NCBI GenBank assembly: GCA_948470905.1
Contig: CAOKQK010000038.1
Location: forward strand, 1 to 33,247
Direction: 5' to 3'
Source of the DNA: an uncultured Lachnospiraceae bacterium
GTDB taxonomy: Bacteria; Bacillota; Clostridia; Lachnospirales; Lachnospiraceae
DNA length: 33,247 bases
The translations under genes and the position numbers were made by a program. Positions within the stretch are counted from its first letter, which is position 1. Each line of letters starts with the position of its first letter. The notes beneath the pieces were generated by a model. It did no database searches, was not told the origin of the DNA, and saw only the letters and a program-made list of their open reading frames with translations. Below, one piece after another: positions 24,208 to 31,597 of this stretch.

Positions 24208-25320
24208 ATGATTCGTTATAATATACAGTTTTTTGCGGCAAAAGAGGGTATGGGCGGCGAGAGGACTGAGCCCGCTACCCAGAAGAAGCTCAATGACGCC
24301 CGCAAGGAAGGCCAGGTGGCGAAGAGCCGTGAGATCACCAACTGTCTGAGCATCCTGGCGCTGTTCCTGCTTTTGAAGCTGTGGGTGGGGAGCATGGGGT
24401 CACAGATGATGGAAGTCTTCCCCAGCATTTATAACCTGATACCCCAGGTTGTGACTTTCTGGCATGGAAACCTGCCTCAGGCAGAGAGCTATGTTTTATT
24501 TCGGACTATGCTGCTTAGCGTGCTCCGTATTATAGCCCCTATCCTGCTGATTGGTTTTATCATCGCGTTTGTTACCAACTTTGTCCAGGTGAAGTGGAAG
24601 CCTACCTTCAAGCCGCTGAGGCCTAAATTCAGCAAGCTCAATCCCATAAAGGGGTTTAAGAAGTTATTTTCCGTCCATTCTCTGGTGGAGCTGGTGAAGG
24701 CAGCGGCAAAGATCCTCCTGATCGTGTATGTCTGTTACGGTTTCGTGAAGGATAAATGGGCGATCCTGCTGAATCTGTACGATGTGTCGCTGATGCAGGC
24801 ACTGCTGCTCACGGCGGTGACGGTGACGGACTTGGGGATAAGGATTGCCTCGGTCTATGCGATCATCGCCGCCCTGGATTTTATTTATCAGAAGGTGAAA
24901 TTCAAAAATGACATGAAGATGTCAAAGCAGGAGATCAAAGAAGAGTTCAAACAACAGGAAGGCGACCCTGCGATAAAGAGCAAGATCCGTCAGAAGATGA
25001 TGGAAGTATCCAGGAGGCGTATGATGCAGAGCCTGCCCCAGGCGGATGTGGTCATCACGAACCCTACCCACTATGCGGTGGCTGTCAAGTATGACCCGCA
25101 GGTGGCAGATGCACCTGTCGTCATTGCCAAAGGAGAAGGCTACCTTGCCGTCAAGATCAAGGAGGTTGCCAAAGAAAATAAGATTGAGATTGTAGAAAAC
25201 AAGCCACTGGCGCGTATGCTTTACGCCAATGTGGATGTGGGGCAGATGGTGCCGCCGGAATTGTACCAGGCGGTGGCAGAGGTTCTTGCATTTGTGTACC
25301 ATCTGCAGGGCAAAGTATAA
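24208..25320 (+). CDS. flhB: flagellar export specificity switch FlhB
   Basis: FlhB is a membrane protein of the export gate whose cytoplasmic domain cleaves itself to switch from rod/hook to filament substrates after FliK signalling. The 370 residues include the N-terminal GERTEPATQKKLNDARKEGQ, four membrane segments between about 45 and 235, and the autocleavage motif NPTH at 285-288, intact. The ATG at 24208 follows AGAAGG. An upstream shift is not favoured; the opening MIRYNIQFFA is usual in related clostridia. An unusual repeat lies in the gap to flhA. Confidence 0.97.
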   Translation: MIRYNIQFFAAKEGMGGERTEPATQKKLNDARKEGQVAKSREITNCLSILALFLLLKLWVGSMGSQMMEVFPSIYNLIPQVVTFWHGNLPQAESYVLFRTMLLSVLRIIAPILLIGFIIAFVTNFVQVKWKPTFKPLRPKFSKLNPIKGFKKLFSVHSLVELVKAAAKILLIVYVCYGFVKDKWAILLNLYDVSLMQALLLTAVTVTDLGIRIASVYAIIAALDFIYQKVKFKNDMKMSKQEIKEEFKQQEGDPAIKSKIRQKMMEVSRRRMMQSLPQADVVITNPTHYAVAVKYDPQVADAPVVIAKGEGYLAVKIKEVAKENKIEIVENKPLARMLYANVDVGQMVPPELYQAVAEVLAFVYHLQGKV

Positions 25321-25347
25321 AAGCAGAGTTATGGACACAGTGCAGTA

Positions 25348-25422
25348 TAAACAAGGCAAAAGCGGCCTTAAGTATGTTTGGAGAGTAAACAAGGCAAAAG
25401 CAGCCATAAAATATATGGAAAG
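25348..25422 (+). repeat. imperfect tandem repeat (38 and 37 bases) between flhB and flhA
   Basis: Copy 1 (25348-25385) and copy 2 (25386-25422) share the opening TAAACAAGGCAAAAGC and similar ends (TGGAGAG and TGGAAAG). They fill most of the 125-base flhB-flhA gap. A 44-codon ORF (ATG 25331 to stop 25465) crosses both copies and overlaps the flhA start, but it has only a poor ribosome binding site and I do not call it a gene. Confidence 0.75.
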
Positions 25423-25445
25423 TAATTTAGAAAGGAGGGTACAGC

Positions 25446-27494
25446 ATGAATTTTTCAAAGCTTAATAGAATGGATGCCATGGTGGCGGTCTACATCATGG
25501 TAGCGTTTATTATGTTGATTGTGCCCTTTCCTGCAGTCCTTTTGGATGTGCTGATGGCATTCAACATTGCAATCGCGTTCACCATCCTCTTTGTATGCAT
25601 GTTTTCCAAGGAGGTGCTGGATCTGTCCTTCTTCCCGACGATCCTGCTGTTTACCACTATTTTCAGGCTTGCAATGAACGTTTCTTCCACCAGACTGATC
25701 CTCAAGACAGGAACGGCGGGAAACGTAGTCAAGACCTTTGGTGAATTCGTCGGCGGCGGCGACCTGATCATAGGCGCCATCGTCTTCGTCATACTGATAT
25801 TGATCCAGTTCATGGTCATCAACAAAGGTTCCGAGCGTGTGGCGGAAGTTACCGCAAGATTTACCCTGGATGCGATGCCCGGTAAACAGATGGCAATCGA
25901 TGCCGACTTGAACACCGGCGTCATTGACGATAAGGAAGCGCAGGCAAGGCGTGACAAGATCCAGCAGGAGTCCAGCTTCTTCGGATCCATGGACGGTGCT
26001 GTTAAGTACGTTAAGGGAGACGCCACCGCAGGGCTTCTGCTGACGACGATCAACCTGGTGGGCGGTATTGCCATGGGCATGCTGCGGATGGATATGGAGG
26101 TCATGGAAGCCCTTGACAATTACGGCATCCTGACCATCGGTGACGGCCTGGTAAGCCAGATCCCCTCCCTGCTGATCTCTCTGTCCACCGGTATCCTGGT
26201 GACGAAGGGCAGCAAGGAGGCGGAATTCAGCGCCACGCTTGTCAAGCAGCTGTTCGGAGTGCCCAAGGTCATGTACCTGGTGGGCGCGACGCTTGCGTTT
26301 CTGGGCGTTGCCACCAATCTGAATACGATCCTGTTCCTGGGCATGGGGCTTGCCTTTGTAGTTGGCGGCAGGATGATCGCCACCAACCTGGAGACGGCAC
26401 AGATTGAGAGCGAGGTGGATTCGGAGGAGGCGGAGGCTGACGAGATACGGCAGCCGGAAAATGTGAACAGCCTGCTTCAGGTGGATCCCATTGAGCTGGA
26501 GTTCGGCTACGGAATTATCCCGCTGGCGGATGTGAACCAGGGCGGAGACCTGCTGGACCGTGTGGTCATGATCAGGCGGCAGATTGCACTGGAGCTGGGT
26601 ACTGTGGTCCCTATCATACGTCTGAGGGACAATATCCAGCTGAATCCAAACCAATATATTATTAAAATAAAAGGCATCCAGATCAGCGAGGGGGAGATTC
26701 TCTTTGATCATTACATGGCAATGAACCCCGGTTATGTGGAGGAGGAGATCACCGGTATCCCTACCTTTGAGCCTTCCTTCCATTTGCCTGCCATCTGGAT
26801 CACGGAAGGGCAGAGGGAGAGGGCGGAGAGCCTGGGCTACACGGTGGTAGATCCGCCTTCCATCATTGCCACGCACCTGACTGAGACGATCCGGCAGTAC
26901 ATAGCCGAGCTTTTGACAAGGCAGGATGTGCAGAATCTTATCAGCAACCTGAAGGAAACCAATCCTTCTCTTGTGGATGAGCTGGTGCCCAAGATGCTGG
27001 GGCTTGGCGAAATCCAGAAGGTGCTTCAGAACCTTTTGAGGGAAGGTATTTCCATCAGAGATTTGCTGACGATCATGGAGACCCTGGCGGACTATGCACC
27101 GACTACCAGGGATCCGGATATTTTGACAGAATATGTGAGACAGAGCTTAAAGCGCGCTATCTCTACCAAGTATTTCCCTGCCCATGAGACGACCCAGGTG
27201 GTGACTCTTGATCCCAAGATCGAACAGGAGATCATGGGCGGCGTAAAACAGACGGAAAACGGTGCCTTTCTCAATCTGGATCCAAACAGATCCAGGGCGA
27301 TCATCGACTGTGTGGGACGAGAGGCAAAGAAGCTGGAAAATCTGGGAAGGAGCCCGATCATCATCACTTCTCCTATTGTACGTATATATTTTAAGCGTTT
27401 GATAGAAGACTATTATAAGGACCTGGTGGTGGTGTCTTACAATGAAGTGGAATCTAACGTAGAATTACAGTCAGTTGGGATGGTGACGGCATAA
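25446..27494 (+). CDS. flhA: flagellar export protein FlhA
   Basis: FlhA is the nonameric membrane ring and docking platform of the export apparatus, and probably its proton channel. The 682 residues comprise eight membrane segments in the first half and a large cytoplasmic domain (about 340-682). The FHIPEP-family signature around RLAMNVSSTRLIL (about 75-87) and the conserved loop EVTARFTLDAMPGKQMAIDAD are present. The ATG at 25446 follows a strong AAAGGAGGG. The stop overlaps the flhF start by one base (TAATG), so both are coupled. Confidence 0.98.
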   Translation: MNFSKLNRMDAMVAVYIMVAFIMLIVPFPAVLLDVLMAFNIAIAFTILFVCMFSKEVLDLSFFPTILLFTTIFRLAMNVSSTRLILKTGTAGNVVKTFGEFVGGGDLIIGAIVFVILILIQFMVINKGSERVAEVTARFTLDAMPGKQMAIDADLNTGVIDDKEAQARRDKIQQESSFFGSMDGAVKYVKGDATAGLLLTTINLVGGIAMGMLRMDMEVMEALDNYGILTIGDGLVSQIPSLLISLSTGILVTKGSKEAEFSATLVKQLFGVPKVMYLVGATLAFLGVATNLNTILFLGMGLAFVVGGRMIATNLETAQIESEVDSEEAEADEIRQPENVNSLLQVDPIELEFGYGIIPLADVNQGGDLLDRVVMIRRQIALELGTVVPIIRLRDNIQLNPNQYIIKIKGIQISEGEILFDHYMAMNPGYVEEEITGIPTFEPSFHLPAIWITEGQRERAESLGYTVVDPPSIIATHLTETIRQYIAELLTRQDVQNLISNLKETNPSLVDELVPKMLGLGEIQKVLQNLLREGISIRDLLTIMETLADYAPTTRDPDILTEYVRQSLKRAISTKYFPAHETTQVVTLDPKIEQEIMGGVKQTENGAFLNLDPNRSRAIIDCVGREAKKLENLGRSPIIITSPIVRIYFKRLIEDYYKDLVVVSYNEVESNVELQSVGMVTA

Positions 27495-28717
27495 TGATTA
27501 TCAAGAAGTTTGTGGGAAAAACGGAAAGCGATGCGGTGGAAGCGGCGAAAAAAGACCTGGGAAACGGTGTCGTGGTCATGAATGTCAGAGATGTGAAAAA
27601 GAAGGGGATCGCGGCTCTTTTTTCGCCAAAGCAGGTGGAGGTCACTGTAGCGCTGGAAGAGGAGAGAGACGTCCAGTGGCCCACAGCGCGTAAAGATACC
27701 TCCAAGCTGGAGACGGAGGTCCGAGCCACGCAGAATGCGGTGAATTTCGTGAGTGAAAGCTCCCAGAATATAGAGAAGAAGCTGGACAGCCTGCAGACAC
27801 TGTTGGAGGCGCGCTTCCAGCAGTCTGAGGCAGAGAAGGGCGAAAGTGAAGGCGAGGGCGAGCCTGCCGCGGAGAGGGAGGATCCCGCGGAGAGCAGGGA
27901 GGATACGGAGCAGGACAGGTTTATCCGCCTCCTGTACAATACCATGCTGGAGGGCGAGGTGGATGAGAAATATGCCAACCAGATTGTGGATGATATCCAC
28001 AAGACCAGGAAGCCCAACCTGCCCTTTGACTATATCCTCGCGAATGTATATCAGAAAATGATACTGATGTTTGGCAAGGCGGAGGGGATCACCCCGGCGG
28101 AGAAAGGGCCCAAGATCGTATTGTTTATGGGACCCACAGGCGTAGGCAAGACAACTACCATTGCAAAGATTGCCAGCGGCTATGTGATGGACCTGAAAAA
28201 AAAGGTGGTGCTTTTGACCGCGGATACCTACCGGATCGCGGCGGCGGAGCAGCTCAGGACCTATGCAAATATCCTGGAGATCCCATTTCGGGTAATCTAT
28301 TCGGAGGAGGACGCAAGGACGGCGGTGAGGGATTTCAGAGAGAGTGACTACATATTCGTAGACACCATGGGACATTCTCACCAGAATGCAGAGCAGCTTG
28401 GAAATGTCAAGAATCTGTTGAAGGAAATGAGGGCGGCAGGGGAGTGCCAGACCTTCCTGGTGTTGTCTGCCACCACAAAATACCGCGACCTTCTGAAGAT
28501 TGCGGCAAGCTACAAAGAAGTAACGGATTACCAGCTGATCTTTACAAAGCTGGATGAGACGGCATCACTGGGTAATCTCATGAATCTCAAGCTTTTTACG
28601 GAGACGCCCATTGCCTATGTGACATACGGACAGAATGTTCCCAGCGATATAGAGGTGTTTAACCCACAGAAGACAGTGAAACAGCTTTTGAGCACGAAAC
28701 AGGAAAAGATGTCGTAG
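27494..28717 (+). CDS. flhF: flagellar SRP-type GTPase FlhF with altered G3 motif
   Basis: FlhF is an SRP-family GTPase that places flagella and recruits early basal-body parts. At 407 residues it has a B domain (1-130, with an acidic Glu/Gly-rich end), an N domain (about 140-200) and a G domain (about 205-400). The P-loop GPTGVGKT is at 213-220, G2 ADTYRIAAAEQLR at about 243-255, and G4 TKLD at 351-354. G3, usually DTAGR in SRP GTPases, reads DTMGH at 290-294. The ATG at 27494 overlaps the flhA stop. Protein length and all other motifs look intact. Confidence 0.96.
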   Translation: MIIKKFVGKTESDAVEAAKKDLGNGVVVMNVRDVKKKGIAALFSPKQVEVTVALEEERDVQWPTARKDTSKLETEVRATQNAVNFVSESSQNIEKKLDSLQTLLEARFQQSEAEKGESEGEGEPAAEREDPAESREDTEQDRFIRLLYNTMLEGEVDEKYANQIVDDIHKTRKPNLPFDYILANVYQKMILMFGKAEGITPAEKGPKIVLFMGPTGVGKTTTIAKIASGYVMDLKKKVVLLTADTYRIAAAEQLRTYANILEIPFRVIYSEEDARTAVRDFRESDYIFVDTMGHSHQNAEQLGNVKNLLKEMRAAGECQTFLVLSATTKYRDLLKIAASYKEVTDYQLIFTKLDETASLGNLMNLKLFTETPIAYVTYGQNVPSDIEVFNPQKTVKQLLSTKQEKMS

Positions 28718-28745
28718 GGAGCAGGTCTGGAAAGGGAGGTAGGAT

Positions 28746-29624
28746 ATGGACCAGGCGGAACAGTTACGGATTATAAAAGCAGAGCAGCAACAGCAGACAA
28801 GGCCCTTGGCTCGTGTCATTACTGTCACAAGCGGGAAGGGCGGCGTCGGAAAATCCAATACTTCCATTAATCTGGCGATACAGTTTCGCAAAATGGGGAA
28901 AAGGGTCATAATCCTGGACGCCGATTTTGGGCTTGCAAATATAGAGATCATGTTTGGTACGGTGCCCAGGCACAATCTCTGCGATCTGATCTACCAGGGA
29001 AAGAGCATCACGGATATCATTACCCAGGGACCCATGGATGTGGGGTTTATCTCCGGGGGGAGCGGCATTGCGGGCATGGCAAACCTGAGCATAGATTACC
29101 TGAATTATATCATCCAGAACCTGGTGCAGCTGGATGCCATGACGGATATCATCATTGTGGACACAGGGGCAGGCATCGCCGACGCGGTGCTGGAATTCCT
29201 CGTAGCCAGCGGGGAGATCCTGCTTGTGACCACGCCGGAACCCACCTCCATCACGGATTCCTATTCGCTGTTAAAGGCGCTGTACCGTCATCCAAGGTTT
29301 GACCAGCAGGCGACCAAGGTAAAGATGATCGCAAACAGGGTGTCCAGGACGCCGGAGGGGCAGGTGCTTTTTGACAAATTGAATTCTGTGGTGGAGAGGT
29401 ATCTGAAGGTTCCCATGACTTATCTTGGCTGTGTGCCGGAGGATTCCCAGCTGACGGCGGCGGTTATGCGCCAGGTGCCGGTATCCCTCCAGGACCCGGG
29501 GGCGCGCTCCACAAAGGCGTATGAGCGGATTGCGGGGAGGCTGCTGGACAAAAAGGAGGCCGAGAGACAGCCCAGGAGAGGCATGGCGGCATTTTTTTCA
29601 CATATAATTAACGGTAAAAAATAG
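28746..29624 (+). CDS. flhG: flagellar number regulator FlhG (YlxH), MinD-like ATPase
   Basis: FlhG is a ParA/MinD-family ATPase that limits flagellar number and stimulates FlhF GTPase. The N-terminus MDQAEQLR carries the conserved DQAxxLR activator helix that acts on FlhF. The deviant Walker A, SGKGGVGKS, is at 29-37 with signature Lys31. The Walker-A' region RVIILDADFGLANIEIMFG follows. The C-terminal MinD-like membrane helix is suggested by RGMAAFFSHIINGKK. It has 292 residues. The ATG at 28746 follows GGGAGGT. The immediate neighbour flhF and the DQAEQLR motif separate it from a true MinD. Confidence 0.97.
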   Translation: MDQAEQLRIIKAEQQQQTRPLARVITVTSGKGGVGKSNTSINLAIQFRKMGKRVIILDADFGLANIEIMFGTVPRHNLCDLIYQGKSITDIITQGPMDVGFISGGSGIAGMANLSIDYLNYIIQNLVQLDAMTDIIIVDTGAGIADAVLEFLVASGEILLVTTPEPTSITDSYSLLKALYRHPRFDQQATKVKMIANRVSRTPEGQVLFDKLNSVVERYLKVPMTYLGCVPEDSQLTAAVMRQVPVSLQDPGARSTKAYERIAGRLLDKKEAERQPRRGMAAFFSHIINGKK

Positions 29625-29638
29625 GAGGCGGGCAGGGA

Positions 29639-30397
29639 ATGCTTTCAAAATTCATATCCAAACTTAATAAGATTGAGCTTCAGAATGTGGAGAAAGAAGG
29701 CGACAGGCAGGGGGATGAGAAGGCCAGGATGTACATCAGCTCGGTGTTTGACATTCTCACGGAGGATACGCTTGAGATCACCATGCCTGTGGAGAACAAT
29801 AAGCTGATCCTCCTGCCGGTGGACAATGAATATGATATGGTCATCTATGGGAAGGACAGCCTGTACCAGTGTTTCGCCAGGATCATTGACCGTTACAAGA
29901 GTGATAATGTGTATCTCCTGGTGGTGGAGCTTACCAGCAACCTGCGGAAATATCAGAGGCGGGAATACTATCGTTTCAGCTGTGCGCTGGAGATGTACTC
30001 CCGCAATCTGGAAGAAACGGAGGTGCAGACGCTGGAGCAGAACATGCCATATGCTCTGACCCCGGGACTGCCCCTCAAACAGAGTGTGATCGTTGATATC
30101 AGCGGGGGAGGGCTGCGGTTTATCTCATCTCAGAGATACGAGCCGGACAGCCTGCTGTACTGCAGTTATCATCTTTTGTTAAAGGACAGCAATGCGAGGA
30201 AGAAATTTGAGGTGGTCGGAAAGGTCCTGAGCGTGAAGGAACTGGAGAACCGCTCCGGGGTTTTCGAGCACCGTGTCCAGTATTATGATATTGACCAGGA
30301 GACTCGGGAAGAGATCATCAAGTATATCTTTGAGGAGGAGAGAAGGAACCGAAGAAAGGCAAAGTTTGGCTCAGTGCCCCCGGAAAATGAGATTTAA
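29639..30397 (+). CDS. PilZ-domain c-di-GMP-binding flagellar protein (YcgR-like)
   Basis: The N-terminal domain (about 30-105) resembles the YcgR-type N-domain, and the C-terminal PilZ domain (about 105-235) has both c-di-GMP contact motifs: RxxxR at Arg108-Arg112 (within RREYYR) and DxSxxG at Asp153-Gly158 (DISGGG). YcgR of enterics and YpfA/MotI of B. subtilis slow or stop the motor when c-di-GMP is high. A motor brake role is therefore likely here, but could also be control of export or chemotaxis genes. The ATG at 29639 follows AGGAGG, which overlaps the flhG stop, so it belongs to the operon. Confidence 0.92.
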   Translation: MLSKFISKLNKIELQNVEKEGDRQGDEKARMYISSVFDILTEDTLEITMPVENNKLILLPVDNEYDMVIYGKDSLYQCFARIIDRYKSDNVYLLVVELTSNLRKYQRREYYRFSCALEMYSRNLEETEVQTLEQNMPYALTPGLPLKQSVIVDISGGGLRFISSQRYEPDSLLYCSYHLLLKDSNARKKFEVVGKVLSVKELENRSGVFEHRVQYYDIDQETREEIIKYIFEEERRNRRKAKFGSVPPENEI

Positions 30398-30450
30398 GTG
30401 AGACGGATTTTTTAAAGAAGGATATTATTGTCAGGAATGTGAAATCAGCA

Positions 30451-30465
30451 CCCGCCTAAGGCGGG
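30451..30465 (+). other. stem-loop before cheB
   Basis: CCCGCC (30451-30456) and GGCGGG (30460-30465) are perfect six-base arms with a TAA loop, four bases before AGAGGTGA (30470-30477) of cheB. It lies in the 83-base pilZ-cheB gap. It could modulate cheB translation or mRNA processing. Confidence 0.5.
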
Positions 30466-30480
30466 CAAAGAGGTGAGATT

Positions 30481-31563
30481 ATGGCAAAAAAAATTCTGAT
30501 TGTAGATGACTCTGCACTTATGAGAAGGGTGCTTTGTGATATAATTGATGGTGATGAAAGGTTCCAGGTTGTAGACAGAGCTACAAACGGTGTGGAAGCC
30601 TTCGACCTGCTGAGCAGGAATCAGTATGATGCGGTGGTCATGGACGTGAACATGCCCAGGATGAACGGGCTTCAGCTTCTGGAGGAGCTGCGCAAATACA
30701 AAATTTCCGCAAGGGTCATGATGGCGAGCACGGACACGAAAGAGGGAGCACAGACCACCATGGATGCTCTGGAGCTTGGAGCCCTTGATTTCATACATAA
30801 GCCGAACACAGCCATTGAGTGCCGCATGGATACTTTCAAAAAACAGCTGTTGGATACGCTGGAGGTGGTAGCTAACAGCGGCCTTCCGGTCTTTGAATCC
30901 AGGAAGAAGCTCCAGCAGAGCGTGGAGACGACCGCTAAGATGGTGGATATAGCCAGGAAGTTTTCCGCAAAGATCACGCCGGGAACGAAGGTCGTGGCGA
31001 TCGCCAGCTCCACGGGGGGGCCGAAGGCACTGCAGTCAGTGGTGCCGCGCCTGCCGGCGGAGCTGGATGCGCCGGTGCTGATCGTACAGCATATGCCTAA
31101 GGGATTTACCGCTTCCCTGGCGGAACGGCTGAATTCTTTAAGTCCCCTTGAAGTCAGGGAGGCGGCGGAAGGCGATGAGGTGAAGGCGGGGACGGTGTAT
31201 ATTGCCATGGGCGGCATGCATATGAATGTTGTGGTGTCGGCTGCGGGAAAGCAGGTCATCCATTATACGGATGAACCGGCAAGAGAGGGAGTGAAGCCCT
31301 GTGCCAATTATATGTATGAGTCGCTTGCGGACAGCCGGTACGACCAGGTCATCTGTGTGGTAATGACGGGTATGGGCGCTGACGGCACAGCGGGAATCAG
31401 AAATCTGAAATCCAGAAAAAAAGTTCATGTGATCACGCAGGATCAGGCGACGAGTATCGTATATGGCATGCCGAAAAGCGCGGTTAATGCAGGCATCTCG
31501 GACCAGATAGTCCCGCTTGACCACATTGCGCAGGAAATCATCCTGAACGCGGGCGTGAAGTGA
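30481..31563 (+). CDS. cheB: chemotaxis methylesterase/glutamine deamidase CheB
   Basis: CheB removes methyl groups from chemoreceptors and deamidates glutamines, giving adaptation after phosphorylation by CheA. It has 360 residues. The receiver domain (1-120) has Asp9/Asp10 and phospho-acceptor Asp55 (MDVNMP). The C-terminal esterase domain (about 165-355) has the catalytic triad Ser177 (ASSTGG), His204 (VQHMP) and Asp301 (GMGADG), all intact. The ATG at 30481 follows AGAGGTGA. The partner methyltransferase cheR is not in the window. Confidence 0.97.
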   Translation: MAKKILIVDDSALMRRVLCDIIDGDERFQVVDRATNGVEAFDLLSRNQYDAVVMDVNMPRMNGLQLLEELRKYKISARVMMASTDTKEGAQTTMDALELGALDFIHKPNTAIECRMDTFKKQLLDTLEVVANSGLPVFESRKKLQQSVETTAKMVDIARKFSAKITPGTKVVAIASSTGGPKALQSVVPRLPAELDAPVLIVQHMPKGFTASLAERLNSLSPLEVREAAEGDEVKAGTVYIAMGGMHMNVVVSAAGKQVIHYTDEPAREGVKPCANYMYESLADSRYDQVICVVMTGMGADGTAGIRNLKSRKKVHVITQDQATSIVYGMPKSAVNAGISDQIVPLDHIAQEIILNAGVK

Positions 31564-31597
31564 GCTTTATCAACAAGAGAAAGGAATGGGCACTAGT

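Noticed and set aside
25331-25465. 44-codon ORF in the flhB-flhA gap
   Set aside because: Ribosome binding site is poor and the peptide follows from the tandem repeat. It is kept only as a finding.
25455-26876. 473-codon open frame on the minus strand
   Set aside because: It lies wholly antisense to flhA, has no ribosome binding site, and its product is His/Gln/Arg-rich low-complexity sequence typical of a shadow of a highly constrained GC-biased gene.
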